64,000 nucleotides of DNA from Fragilaria crotonensis (lineage: Eukaryota; Bacillariophyta; Fragilariophyceae; Fragilariales; Fragilariaceae), in NCBI GenBank assembly GCA_022925895.1, contig JAKSYS010000021.1, positions 62,001 to 126,000 on the forward strand, given 5' to 3'. Every line of letters begins with the position of its first letter. The stretch's first letter is position 1. A program made the translations under genes and the position numbers. A model generated the notes under the pieces. The model worked only from the letters and a program-made list of their open reading frames with translations, ran no database searches and was not told where the DNA came from. Positions 50,601-59,258 of this stretch are shown here, in pieces.

Positions 50601-51148
50601 TCAAGGCGTACGACTGGTATGATTTTTATCGCGACGCAGCTGAGGCCATACCAATTGATATGCCACCACCGCGAGGTAATCCCATGACTACGCATTGCTT
50701 TGTCGATGCCAGTCACGGGAGCGATCGAGCGACGAGGCGATCGCAAACTGGGATTCTACTATTTTGCAACAAGGCACCTGTTATCTGGCACAGTAAACGG
50801 CAAAATACAGTCAAAGCCAGTACATTTGGCAGTGAGTTTCAGGCGATGAAAAACGCCGTGGAGTTGACTGAATCCCTCCGATATAAGTTGAGGATGTTCG
50901 GAGTACCCATCGACCACCCCACCAACGTCTTCTGCGATAACGAAGCAGTATACAAGAATACCACTATGCCAGAGTCGACGCTAAAGAAGAAGCATCACTC
51001 CATTGCATACCATCGATGTCGTGAGGCCGTGGCGGCAGGAACGGTACGAATAGCGAAGGAAGGCACGAAGACCAACCTGAGCGACCTATTCACCAAGTTA
51101 CTACCACAGGCACGAAGGGAAGAATTACTCGATAGATTTACATATTAA
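47639..51148 (+). CDS. Element E Pol: integrase, chromodomain-like segment, RT and RNase H
   Basis: A 1169-codon frame; the ATG at 47639 lies in the duplicated block and is not a true start. Integrase: LSERWLIGLTQAHDTIKVTT, Asp in FYTDTMDG (about 122), Asp in LTFDGSQEQ (about 177), Glu in NHNFAEGVIREIRK (about 216). Chromodomain-like: GWELLVQWKDQSTTWVSL (about 533-550) followed by PVQSAEYA. RT: FRRKARFVAGGH, ACDIQNAYLTA, KALYGLKSAG, catalytic CYVDDILSIS (about 811). RNase H: CFVDASHGSDRATRRSQTG (about 1020), STFGSEFQAM, VFCDNEAVYKN and LSDLFTKLLPQ. All catalytic residues are present. Separated from protease only by the 77-bp duplication. Confidence 0.93.
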   Translation: MEMTPNTNVIDIFDMSTHDFDQRDITCVISDRLIAEIRVQREAEGPQPPADVPLPKTFATSKRHSGITAQELSERWLIGLTQAHDTIKVTTQNCVRSAVLPLSRRSDRVFEKPLLRGDFYTDTMDGRCKSMNGNRYAQVFANKDFFAIAYPLTTKSAAGDALRQFISEFGRPEKLTFDGSQEQCGRKTEFMRNVRKYSIDFHVTEPHRPNHNFAEGVIREIRKKWFRVMVRKNIPQRLWDYGLQWVCDIQNRTSNSSRGLDGRCPLERVTGETVDISEYLDFGFYDWVWYRENAGLGETKIGRWLGVSHRIGTLMSFWVLTSNGKVLSRTTVQRMTQLEMQLDENKSRTQAFSAQLSDRIGGNDIVVQDEEGNIAIEVDDWDDPAYDPEFVQEFGRTINDPSIKEADQEFTPDSFDDTYLNMELALPRDGGEVQFGRVVKRMRDKDGLPIGTANDNPILDSRLYEVEFQDGYKTSLAANAIAENLFAQIDDEGNRHVLFQEIIDHRTNGKQTLQQDAFITTRTGTQRRRETTIGWELLVQWKDQSTTWVSLKDMKEAYPVQSAEYATQARIAEEPAFAWWAPHTLKKRNRIIAKVKSKYWIRTHKFGIRIPKSVKEAREIDAENGNTYWWDAILKEMKNVRPAFEVWEKTKEDLPPGYQQIKCHLIFDVKMGENFRRKARFVAGGHTTEVPESLITYSSVVSRDSVQIALTIAGLNGLKVMACDIQNAYLTADCREKIWTIAGPEFGSEAGTTFLVRKALYGLKSAGAAFRSLLADTLMDTGYKPTKADPDVWIRPATKGNGFEYYEMVLCYVDDILSISDDPKSTLLALTSTFKLKDDKIEPPDIYLGAQLGIMQVDDIECWTMSAEKYVISAVKNVEEALAKKGLRLPTKCYTPLSSDYRPELEVSPELKSDGVQLYQELIGVLRWAVELGRVDILLEASLMSTHMAMPREGHLQQLYRMFGYLKLYPKRKLAFDFQHSNISEKMFKAYDWYDFYRDAAEAIPIDMPPPRGNPMTTHCFVDASHGSDRATRRSQTGILLFCNKAPVIWHSKRQNTVKASTFGSEFQAMKNAVELTESLRYKLRMFGVPIDHPTNVFCDNEAVYKNTTMPESTLKKKHHSIAYHRCREAVAAGTVRIAKEGTKTNLSDLFTKLLPQARREELLDRFTY

Positions 51149-51179
51149 CGGTCGAAGTGATGCACTCAGCAGTGTATCC

Positions 51180-51191
51180 ATTCGAGGGGAC
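51180..51191 (+). promoter_or_regulatory. Polypurine tract of element E
   Basis: ATTCGAGGGGAC directly before the 3' LTR; shared with B (CTCGAGGGGAC) and C (CGCGGGGAC). Confidence 0.75.
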
Positions 51192-51484
51192 CGAACGAAT
51201 GCTACTGTATCGGGCACAAGATACTGTGCGGTGAACGCAAGCATGTGTGTGACCATACGTTGATGGTATGGTATTGTATGCACTGTATACTTCGGTATAC
51301 CCCAGCGAATACCTATGAGACAAAGGTATACGCAGCATATAGATAAGTCTAACATGTGCCTGCCACATGTTGGATATAGCGATATGGTGCGGATCCGACC
51401 TACTGGCGGATCTCACTCTTTTGTTGTTTAATAGAGGAACTGTTTAGTAAGTATGCTGTCCCATGAGGCGGGTAACTTTATTCG
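51192..51484 (+). repeat. 3' LTR of element E (293 bp)
   Basis: Identical to the 5' LTR; ends TTATTCG and is followed by CTGGGGCGGGAG of repeat B2. Confidence 0.95.
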
Positions 51485-51509
51485 CTGGGGCGGGAGAGCT
51501 ACAAATCCC
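51485..51509 (+). repeat. Repeat B2, third piece
   Basis: CTGGGGCGGGAGAGCTAC then AAATCCC, matching the end of B1 (27872-27896). Confidence 0.8.
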
Positions 51510-51510
51510 G

Positions 51511-51603
51511 CACAAACTGGTGAAATCCTCAAGTAAAATCAACCCACATCGAGTGAACATACTATAGGTCTAGTCGTGTGTAAATTTATCTAATTTCATC
51601 CCT
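51511..51603. repeat. Right copy of the direct repeat flanking the tyrosine-recombinase element
   Basis: 93 bases matching 21890-21976; extra GGTCTA after CTATA. Confidence 0.85.
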
Positions 51604-51952
51604 TCCCCTTAGGGCTTAGGGGCACTACCGGGCCACCGATAGTGATTAGTTCCCTACCTCACTATTCGCATTTATCAAAAGATCCAGTTTGTGATACAAT
51701 CAAGGCCTCATCCCCATGTACAATATCATCGATAATCGCGTTGGATCTCCTCTTCCTCCCCATCCATCATGTAATCGAGAATCCCGGGAGACATCAGCAG
51801 TCTTGAAGCCTTGTATATGCGATAGCGTTATAAGACTCGGTCTGCACATGAGTTGTGCGCATCCTTCGAAGTGCACGATATGGTCTTAAGATGACTTGGT
51901 TGTCTGCAGATAGACTTTTCCATAGCTGCTTTGGTTTGCTCCGTTATTTTTA
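51604..51952. other. Flank between the nest and the coiled-coil gene
   Basis: About 350 bases without a supported gene. It should hold the 3' untranslated end of the minus-strand gene that follows. Confidence 0.6.
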
Positions 51953-54649
51953 CTACAACGAAGTAGGCGTTGTTCTTGAGCCTACGCTGGTCTTCCCTCT
52001 TTCGTCGCAATCGTCCGCCAACACTTGTAACTTGGATTTGGCCGCTGTGAGACGCTCTGTGGACTGAATAAGTCGACGTTGGATTTGCACAATGTCAAGT
52101 CTTCGATTTGACGCCTTTCTGATAACGTCTATTCCGTTCCGAAATTCAGCGCTCGAGTCATCTCCTTCTTCAAAGTTGCTTGGGATGGCGTCTTGCGTAG
52201 GCGGCAACCCCATTCTCGAGAAGCGCGGGGGCAAAGAGAGAGGTGAATCGAAACTCGAGTCAGGTGAGAAAGTGTCCATTTTCTGTGCCGTATGCTTCAT
52301 CCAGTTTGGATTGAATAGACAGGACCCTTTTGTTCGGCGGCTCATTTTCTCGGAAGGGAGTGGCATGGTGGCCCTTACCCCAGAGTGAAAATGAAACTTT
52401 GCCGGGCTTGTGCGGGGTGCCGGGAGACAAGGCGTGTTTCCGGTGCTCGCGGGATACCGGGCTTCGTTCGGTATTGTCGAATTTGAAGTCGGAACAGTTG
52501 AAACGGACTCATTTATGATGGTTCCGTTCGCAATGGATAATTCAAATGTCAGTGCTTCCTCATACTCCGCTCCTAGAAGTTCCCTAGTGGAGCCCGCCTT
52601 TATCGTTGCCAGAAGTTCCCGATCACCTACGGAGTTTGCAAGGTTCCTGGACACGTCTATTGCCTTGCGCTCCGATGTAATCATCGACCCTGGCGTGGTA
52701 TTGGACGTGTAGGAATGACGGAGCTTAGATTTGAGTCGATTTACCTCTGTCGCGAGTTCCGTATCAATCTCTATCGCGATGCGTTGCTCCTCGTCAGCCC
52801 TTGACATTTCATCATACATCTTAGCTTCGGAGCTCTCAAGTCTTGCCTTGAGCGACTTCATTTGTTTCTCGAGAGTGGCTTCCCGATTTATTACGTGGTG
52901 CAGCTCAGCTTCCAAACGCTCCCGCTCCTTTTCCGTCATTGCCGCCTTCGCTGTCTCATCTGCAAGCTGAGATTTCAGATTGTTGAGGTCGCGCTCCAAT
53001 TCTGATGACTTGCCTGTACCTACTTTAGTGAGACAAACAACTTGCTTGTTAACGATGTCAGCGTGAGCCTGCGCATGTTGCACCTTGTCAGCAAGTTGCT
53101 TCACCTTCGCTTTCAGCCTCAATTCATCCTCTTCCTTTTTGCGTAGACTACGATATAGCCTTCCTACTTCAGAGGAAACTAGCTGTTCAACCAATGCCTT
53201 CTCCGCGGCGGTACCTTCATATTGGATCTTCAACGCACGATCTTCCGCTGCAAGGGGTCGAGCGATTGCCTTTTGTTCAGATTTTGCCAAACACTCTTCG
53301 AGATTCTGTATCTTATCCGCAAAATATTTTTCTCTTTCTTGGCTTCTGCTGAGCTTGCAATCAAACTCCAGTCGCTCCTTCGTTCGTTCTGACGCTTCAT
53401 GGTGAGCACGTTTTTTCTCCTCGTCCAGCGCTCGCAATAATCGATGGACTTCTGATCTTAACTCATCGGCTTCAACGCGGCAAAGCTCAAGGGTACCTTG
53501 TGCGCTTTTTTTAGCCAGTTCAGCTTCTTGTTCCAAAGTTCCGATTCGCTGTTTAAGTTCTCTGATCTCAAGCAGCGATTCGTCGTGATCTGCTCGGCTA
53601 CTATTTTCAAGTGAGGCAAGAATGGCCTTGGTATTTTTGAGCTCGTTAGAAAGCAAATGCTCTTTTTCGTTTGCCATACGGAGTGCGTTTTCAGAATGTG
53701 CCGAAGCAGCGCGCAGCTCTTCAGTGGCCTTTTCTGACATCGCTGCCTGAGCAATGCGAGCACGTTTCAACCCCAGTAACTCGACGACGGCGCGCTCAAG
53801 TTGACACTTGAGCCGCATGACGTCAGCATGGAAATACTCTCGTGAACGAAGGAGTCGATTGCCATGCATCTTCGCGCTTTCAAGCTGCTCCTGTAGGTCG
53901 GAGATTTCCGATCGAAGTGACGCGACCAGGGCAGAATCCTCACAGGGAAGATCTGCACTTCGACCTAATGCTCTCGAGGTCACTTCATTTTGTGATTCTT
54001 CCATCGACTCGTTGGACGATTTCGTCAACTCCCACGTAACGCTTCTGAGATTGGAGCGCAATTGGCTGACCTCCATTTGCAATGCCGTCAATCTTGTTTG
54101 CAGCATCGAGTTTTCCTCCGACTCTCGTTGTAGACGGTCGTGAAGCCACTGCTTGTCAGAAAAAAGCTTGACCATGAAATCTGCAATTGCGATTTGTTGT
54201 TCCTTAGCGATCAAGTCGTAGGTCTTCAGTTCCCCTTGCGTCTTAGCCAAAACTTGCTTGTTGATCAGTAGTTCTTCATGAAGGTCGTCCATTGTAAGAT
54301 CCTGGAGATCCAGCTCGTCCAATGCACGTGACAATCTGGCTTGTGGGATCGGGGTATTCGCGGCATCCTCTTGAAAGAGCAGCGATAGTCTGAAATCCCT
54401 TAGAGTAGTAGAAGTATCACCCGCAGGTGGGATATCGAGTATAGACGCTGCTTCTTTTCCGATGCGGCCACTGTCTTCAAGCGCATTTTGATATGAGGTG
54501 TCGGGTTCCTCTACCAAAGACGCCTCGGGATATAGCAGCGACCGCTTCTGAATGGTATCTTCACTCGAATCCATTTGTGGTACATCATGGTCTGTTGACT
54601 CGTGGAGATTGGGGCTATCAGGGGCCTGCGGGTTGGAGGCGTGGTTCAT
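51953..54649 (-). CDS. Large coiled-coil protein, probable host gene
   Basis: An uninterrupted 898-aa frame on the minus strand, the longest ORF outside the transposons. Residues about 1-110 are polar and probably disordered (PQMDSSEDTIQKRS...). From about 115 to 650 the sequence is a near-continuous heptad pattern rich in Glu, Lys, Leu, Ala and Arg (TRLTALQMEVSQLRSNL, SLRSEISDLQEQLESA, EIRELKQRIGTLEQEAEL, RLKSKLRHS). The last 250 residues are Ser/Thr/Pro-rich, with a basic MPLPSEKMSRRTKGS and a short amphipathic helix near the end. No motor head or other catalytic domain was recognised. A cytoskeletal, centrosomal or vesicle-tether role is possible but not shown. The true N-terminus may lie further upstream through splicing. 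Confidence 0.7.
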   Translation of the reverse strand: MNHASNPQAPDSPNLHESTDHDVPQMDSSEDTIQKRSLLYPEASLVEEPDTSYQNALEDSGRIGKEAASILDIPPAGDTSTTLRDFRLSLLFQEDAANTPIPQARLSRALDELDLQDLTMDDLHEELLINKQVLAKTQGELKTYDLIAKEQQIAIADFMVKLFSDKQWLHDRLQRESEENSMLQTRLTALQMEVSQLRSNLRSVTWELTKSSNESMEESQNEVTSRALGRSADLPCEDSALVASLRSEISDLQEQLESAKMHGNRLLRSREYFHADVMRLKCQLERAVVELLGLKRARIAQAAMSEKATEELRAASAHSENALRMANEKEHLLSNELKNTKAILASLENSSRADHDESLLEIRELKQRIGTLEQEAELAKKSAQGTLELCRVEADELRSEVHRLLRALDEEKKRAHHEASERTKERLEFDCKLSRSQEREKYFADKIQNLEECLAKSEQKAIARPLAAEDRALKIQYEGTAAEKALVEQLVSSEVGRLYRSLRKKEEDELRLKAKVKQLADKVQHAQAHADIVNKQVVCLTKVGTGKSSELERDLNNLKSQLADETAKAAMTEKERERLEAELHHVINREATLEKQMKSLKARLESSEAKMYDEMSRADEEQRIAIEIDTELATEVNRLKSKLRHSYTSNTTPGSMITSERKAIDVSRNLANSVGDRELLATIKAGSTRELLGAEYEEALTFELSIANGTIINESVSTVPTSNSTIPNEARYPASTGNTPCLPAPRTSPAKFHFHSGVRATMPLPSEKMSRRTKGSCLFNPNWMKHTAQKMDTFSPDSSFDSPLSLPPRFSRMGLPPTQDAIPSNFEEGDDSSAEFRNGIDVIRKASNRRLDIVQIQRRLIQSTERLTAAKSKLQVLADDCDERGKTSVGSRTTPTSL

Positions 54650-54954
54650 GAAAAGTCTTCGTCATCTCCTCGGTAGTTACCTACCCCACAAGAATCACGA
54701 TAAAATCATAGTCTCCGTTGGTGCAATCCTGCAGCTGCACTTTTCGACTGTGAACACACGGGTTGACCATTGTGTGCTGCACTGTTTTGCTCCCTTCGGT
54801 AACCTTCTCTTCCGTTCTGTCAAAGGTTGGGTTGTCTTGAATTCTGCCTGATGGAGAGCCTTCGGCCTGTTGGAAAGCAGACCACTCTGGCTCATGCGTT
54901 GCGAATTCTACCGTCTGATCGGCATTCTCAGATGGGTTGTTGATGAGAGTGCTG

Positions 54955-55437
54955 TCAACTAGTTTGGAAGTACCCGTTGGTTTGAATTGAGCTATGTCTG
55001 GAAGATACCGCGCGAAATTTTCTTTCCGAGGTATCTAACGGCGAGTCGCACTTGATGGTATTCAAACTGACATCATCAACATCAAACTCGCCGGCCGTTT
55101 TTGCTCCATCTTGTTCTCTTGAAGGAAATGCAGTACGATTTTCAGGCTGGACAACGTGATTGAACTGCTCCGCTTCCAAGAAGTTTTCGTTAGTAGGGAA
55201 TGGTGGGAATGCGGGCGGCAGCGGTGGCCTGGGCCTTCGAAGCGAGTGTGTAATTCCAGTAGGAGATATTAGCGAAATTGGAGACACTCCTCCGGGGGAG
55301 GCTCTTGGTGCATCCTTAGCATGGTCCGAAACATTTCGAATCCGTTCGGTGCCTTCTCGGTTGTCCTTTCCCCTAATATTAAAAGGCTTGCTACTTTTGC
55401 TACCCTTGCTCTCCTTGCAGCGCATAGCGCAGCGCAT
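54955..55437 (-). CDS. Hypothetical ORF upstream of the coiled-coil gene, possible 5' exon
   Basis: A 160-aa frame on the same strand as the coiled-coil gene, 305 bases upstream of its ATG. It is Pro/Ser-rich with SLRRPRPPLPPAFPPFP and ends TGA. A second frame directly behind it (54957 down to about 54690) is also open and protein-like (STLINNPSENADQTVEF ...), so the two could be exons or a frameshifted single exon joined to 54649-51953. I could not fix intron borders. The plus-strand open frame covering the same bases looks less protein-like. Confidence 0.35.
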   Translation of the reverse strand: MRCAMRCKESKGSKSSKPFNIRGKDNREGTERIRNVSDHAKDAPRASPGGVSPISLISPTGITHSLRRPRPPLPPAFPPFPTNENFLEAEQFNHVVQPENRTAFPSREQDGAKTAGEFDVDDVSLNTIKCDSPLDTSERKFRAVSSRHSSIQTNGYFQTS

Positions 55438-56753
55438 CTTCAGGGAGAGTCACCAACGAAGGGGTTGTGAGCATCGAAGCCAGCCACCGCCACACCACTC
55501 CTGCTTTTTTTGCTTTAATGAACTCATCCAATTCACTCACCGAAAGCCACACACGACTTCGTCTGTAGTCCACAAATATTTGTTTGCCTTCGGACGTTAT
55601 AACGCGCGCAAATTTTCAGATTCAGTCTTGTATGACTCGTACTGCACTCCGTATGGCATTTCGGTTCTTGTTCTGAAACGGACTTTTTTGAAGCATGACA
55701 GCATGACTCGTACTTTTTGGAAATGGCGGACGTTACTAATCTTTGAGCAGACCCTGGATCCGATTAAATGGCGTCCCAAAAAGGGCATCCCCACTGGTAG
55801 CACTATGATTTCAAATTGGTCTAAAAGACCAACAAATATGTCCAAAACCCCCATCAACAGAGTTCCTGGTTCAAGGATTTCTTTATGGATTTCCCTTATT
55901 TTGTACCCAGAACCGGTTCTGGGTATCATACATAATACGGGAAATCAGCTTGGAACTCGGAAATAAGTTAGTCGTTATTTGCCGATTTTCAGGGAAATAA
56001 GGACATTGAATTCCTTCAAGGATTACGCTTATCGAAATTCCCATTCCACGTGTTTGATTGCTTTCGTTTCCACGCGTCAGATTATTTTAGTTCACACCTG
56101 CGTGGATTCTCATATTGTTGGCAGACTGTGAAGGCGAGAACAAGCCGAATCGGGACACATGAACGTCTGACGACAAGTGATGATGTGGAGGACATGAGGC
56201 GCCACCGGTTGAAACGATGCGTCGACCTGAGCGGGTGGAGGAAATCATACACCAAAAGGTATGACTCTAAAAAATTCGGAAATGATATAGGGAAATGTAG
56301 TTATCCAATGTTACTTATATTGAAACATACAACCATATTAAGTATGGCTCGTGCTATCGTGATATTGGACGGTCATTGACCGTACGGTATTGAAATGAAC
56401 AGTAGCGAGACGAGATGTATATACACGCACACTCTTTTTAAGTTTATTCTAAGATCACCAACATGCTGCCCCTTTCGGGCATGATTGCCTTGCGAGAGGC
56501 TTCGACTAGTTCTTGCGTGCAAATATTAACAACCATGTGGTATCAATAAGACAGGAATGTGTTGTAGTACTACGGATAATAAAGCAACCATGTAGGGCAT
56601 AGTATATTCCCCAAGTAGAAAAAACTCCGTGCTGTCGCTGTGCTAGAATGGAGGATTCCGGCGTACGACAGTACGTATAAATGGTAAGAAATAGTTTCGT
56701 ATCGTACTAGTACAGTAGAAAACATACGGCGAGCTAAACTCGGAAGTTGGGAT
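55438..56753. other. Intergenic stretch
   Basis: No convincing gene on either strand; scattered short frames only. Probably the 5' region of the minus-strand gene on the left and the 3' flank of the Crypton-type unit on the right. Confidence 0.5.
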
Positions 56754-57998
56754 TCAGAGTCCCATCCGTCTTATCCTCTTAAGTCCATTAATGATGTTGG
56801 TCACTGAAGTCTGACCGCCATAGACAGCATAAATCTTGTCTATGGCAGTCTCTGCCGTGTCACCTTGCCAAATCAGTCGTCCCACCAAATCCCACACCAC
56901 CTTTTGGCGGTGGTACCGATGCTTTGAGCGACCTCGCTCAGAGTAGGAGAACAGTCTAGCTGCTTTCCTCCCACCGACACCATGATGATACTCTTGCCAG
57001 AGGTCGTGAAGACTTCTGGGCGTCGGCATCAGCGTCGCCATCATTGCGAGGTCGTTCGCAGCAGCTCGTTCGGGTACCTCCGCTGCGCCTTCGTCGTCTC
57101 CTCTCCCCCCACCAGCAGTCCGTCGTCTCGCAGGTTGCAATGCAATTCGCCTCATGTTACCATTCAAAATGCCAAAGCACCGCTCCAGATTCATCTTGAT
57201 TATGTTAATCGCTGTTTTGAGCTCCAAGTTGTCTTGTCGTAGTGAGAGTAAACCTGATTGCATTCCCAACAACCGATTTCGAATTGCCACATTGTTGGTC
57301 CCGGGCACACCGCCATGTTCTTGTCCAGCAACTCCGTCAACTTCAATTGTCCCAACCATGTCAATAAACACTTCTCCATGATCGCCCGACACTGTCACTG
57401 CCATCTTCTTGATTGGATTCAACTCGGCATCATAGTCAGCACCACAAACATGCTCCCATTCCAAAAGTACATCTCGTTTGAAATCATTCGGAATATACTC
57501 GTCAGCAACTGGCGAGCAAATCAGCCACAACAAAGCCTTACCAAGTACAAGACAAGCGGAATCAGGGAGTCGCTTCCTGATATTCGGAACGACGTGACTC
57601 AGGACAAATGTGTTCATCATCGTTGCGTCGAGTGCGGGATCTGACACATAAAAGCAAGGACCACCACCACACAACTTCTCAGCAACCTTTGCGTCTGGGT
57701 AAGGAAGTTCAACATCATCATACACGTCTGATACTCTACCTGATCCCTTCCATTGGCCTCTGATATCCTTCTCATCCTTGGTCACTCCACATCTTTGCGC
57801 GAACGTAGCAGCATACTTTCGAATACTGTGAATTCCCAGCATGGACACTTCATCTCCTCCTCTTTCGGCACCTTGTTGTTCGCCTCTGAATTCCTCACGC
57901 CTGAACAGGACAGTAAATGCAGCTTGAATCATTGCCTTAGACTTAAGTCCGCCATCAGAAGCACGTACGTCGTCGCTGATCACAAAAACGTACGACAA
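56754..57998 (-). pseudogene. Crypton-like recombinase, catalytic C-terminal half with GCR1_C-like domain
   Basis: A 414-codon frame. GIHSIRKYAATFAQRCG (about residues 55-71) is the H-x-x-R box. It is followed by IRGQWKG with Trp, and VYDDVELPYPDAKVAEKLCGGG with the probable nucleophile Tyr (about 92). The C-terminal 90 residues, LHDLWQEYHHGVGGRKAARL ... RHRYHRQKVVWDLV ... AIDKIYAVYG, match the GCR1_C type domain found behind Crypton recombinases. A Gly/Arg/Glu-rich hinge separates the two. It would excise and insert DNA through a Tyr-linked intermediate. The ATG at 57998 is not the real start; the protein should begin at 58782 in the other frame. Confidence 0.75.
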
Positions 57999-58782
57999 AA
58001 ACGTACGGCGAATTCATTGCTGTCGGATTCAATTTCAGATTCAACTCAAGCCACAAAGCAAGTGAGCAAAGAACACAATACACAGGATTTAGAGAACCAA
58101 GCACAATTTGCCACGGTGCATCTTGTTCGTCATCCATATTTTTGGACCAGTTCAACCTTGTTTTCAGAGCGCTTGCAAACGTGTCATGTACTCGAATGTG
58201 TTCCAATACTAGTTGCGTGGAGTCATCCACCCGAGCTATCAAATGAAATTGAAAGTTTGTCATCGCCAATATACCATACCTTTTCCAGAAAACATCATGT
58301 GCATTATTGCTCCTACGGCCTGCAGATAGAACATTACGATTCAAAAGGTCATGCATAGCAACAAATTCCTGACCTAACATTGGACGTCGAGTTTGCGAAT
58401 CCACCCCTTGTTTTCTTGCCTCCTTCTTCTTGACGCGCTTGATGAGGGCATTCACCAGCGCACTGCGGGTAGGGTTTCCTTCACTTCTAGTCATACTCCA
58501 CGTGTCGCGATTCGGCATGAAAAATGAAATTGCTTTTTTGTCCATTGCCAACGAGTTTGCTCGTGCCGAAATTGGGTTTGCATCCCCTGCCGGCTCCGTT
58601 GTCCCAAACGCCTTCATGTTCAGATACCTTGACACATCTTTTGGGGTAATAGCACCCAACAACACCACCATTGCATGCACATGATCACAAGAATACTCAC
58701 TTCCAACCGCTCGGTTGTGGACAAACGACATGAATGAAGCACGAATACATTTGTACTTATTCAGAGTTTTGGTGTTGACCAT
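57955..58782 (-). pseudogene. Crypton-like recombinase, N-terminal half
   Basis: A 275-codon frame from ATG at 58782. The N-terminal part has YKCIRASFMSFVHNRAVG and an ITPKDVSRYLNMKAFGTTEP block, typical of a recombinase core-binding region. FWKRYGILAMTNFQFHLIARVDDST (about residues 167-192) is the likely box with the first catalytic Arg. LNPVYCVLCSLALWLE follows. The frame then reads through the duplicated 13 bp into 11 foreign residues and a stop. Without the repeat the last residues (SPYVFV) would join those of the downstream half. Confidence 0.7.
57982..58007 (-). repeat. 13-bp tandem duplication breaking the Crypton recombinase
   Basis: ACAAAAACGTACG occurs at 57982-57994 and again at 57995-58007 (plus strand). 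13 is 1 modulo 3, which explains the frame change between the two halves. Confidence 0.9.
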
Positions 58783-58791
58783 GATAAGAAC

Positions 58792-59248
58792 TGTGAGACC
58801 CTCCCTAATTACGAGCGCTCGCGCTCAGGAGTAGGAGGGATAGAATGTGAGGTCCACAGAGGCCGGAGATCAATCGTATTGCAGGCACCGATCAAAACAG
58901 ATGAATCACGATGATCTGTCGAATCGCCAGCAGGAAGTAAATGTGGACTCAGCGATGTTCAGAGCGGTGTCACCAGTGTGACAGTATGTGTTGGATGGTT
59001 GTCTATTATATAGCCCAACACCTCTTCACCCTTACGATCAAATGGACCGGCAAGAATGCAGTTGAGGTAATAGTAGGCTATAATAGAAGTTGTGACCGGA
59101 GTCTGTGAAGCACTCCAGTTCTTAGACTACGACGTAGACCAAAGTAGTCCATGTGGCGGTAGACAGTGTACAGTAGATACGGAGGGATAGTAGTATCGCG
59201 GTACTGTACAGTCACATTGGCAGTAGACTGCCGTGATGCACTGACACA
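58792..59248 (-). repeat. 3' LTR of element F (457 bp)
   Basis: On the minus strand TGTGTCAGTGCATC...GGGTCTCACA. Shares ends and internal blocks with the LTR of element A (4270-4683); preceded by the CAATGGGGGAG tract. Confidence 0.85.
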
Positions 59249-59258
59249 CTCCCCCATT
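59249..59258 (-). promoter_or_regulatory. Polypurine tract of element F
   Basis: AATGGGGGAG on the minus strand directly before the 3' LTR, the same as in element A. Confidence 0.7.

Larger units (their letters stand above)
44798..51484 (+). mobile_element. Element E: Ty1/Copia retrotransposon, full-length
   Basis: 6687 bp with two identical 293-bp LTRs (44798-45090 and 51192-51484), PBS, gag, an in-frame UGA, protease, integrase, chromodomain-like linker, RT, RNase H and PPT. It is inserted in B2; the flanks share CTGG (or GCTGG if the last LTR base is counted as target). The LTR ends are CGAAC...TTATTCG rather than TG...CA. Gag and most of pol are open; the only clear lesion is a 77-bp tandem duplication at 47532-47685. 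It is the best-preserved Copia in the window and a close relative of B and C. Confidence 0.95.
21977..51510 (+). mobile_element. PAT/DIRS-like tyrosine-recombinase retrotransposon carrying nested insertions
   Basis: The order A1 (21977-22161), three ORFs (22209-27754), B1 (27716-27898), A2 (28035-28219) and B2 is the split-direct-repeat layout known from PAT and Ngaro elements. B2 is present in three pieces: 28234-28256, about 44657-44797 and 51485-51509. They are separated by Copia elements D and E. A1 and A2 differ at only one base noticed (CATGAAG versus CATAAAG), so the element itself is young. All three ORFs are open over full length, so the coding part may be functional, although the interrupted B2 should prevent mobility. 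No methyltransferase domain of the DIRS1 type was seen. Confidence 0.85.
56754..58782 (-). mobile_element. Crypton-like tyrosine-recombinase transposon, coding part
   Basis: Two minus-strand frames (58782-57955 and 57998-56754) form one recombinase with a C-terminal GCR1_C-like DNA-binding domain, the domain set of Cryptons. They are separated by a 13-bp tandem duplication that shifts the frame. Cryptons have no inverted ends or target duplications, so the borders cannot be fixed. The upstream side is cut at 58792 by the LTR of element F, ten bases before the presumed start codon. Confidence 0.7.

Noticed and set aside
55160-55966. 268-aa plus-strand ORF
   Set aside because: Half of it is antisense to the minus-strand Pro-rich frame and the rest lacks any domain or typical composition; kept out as unsupported.
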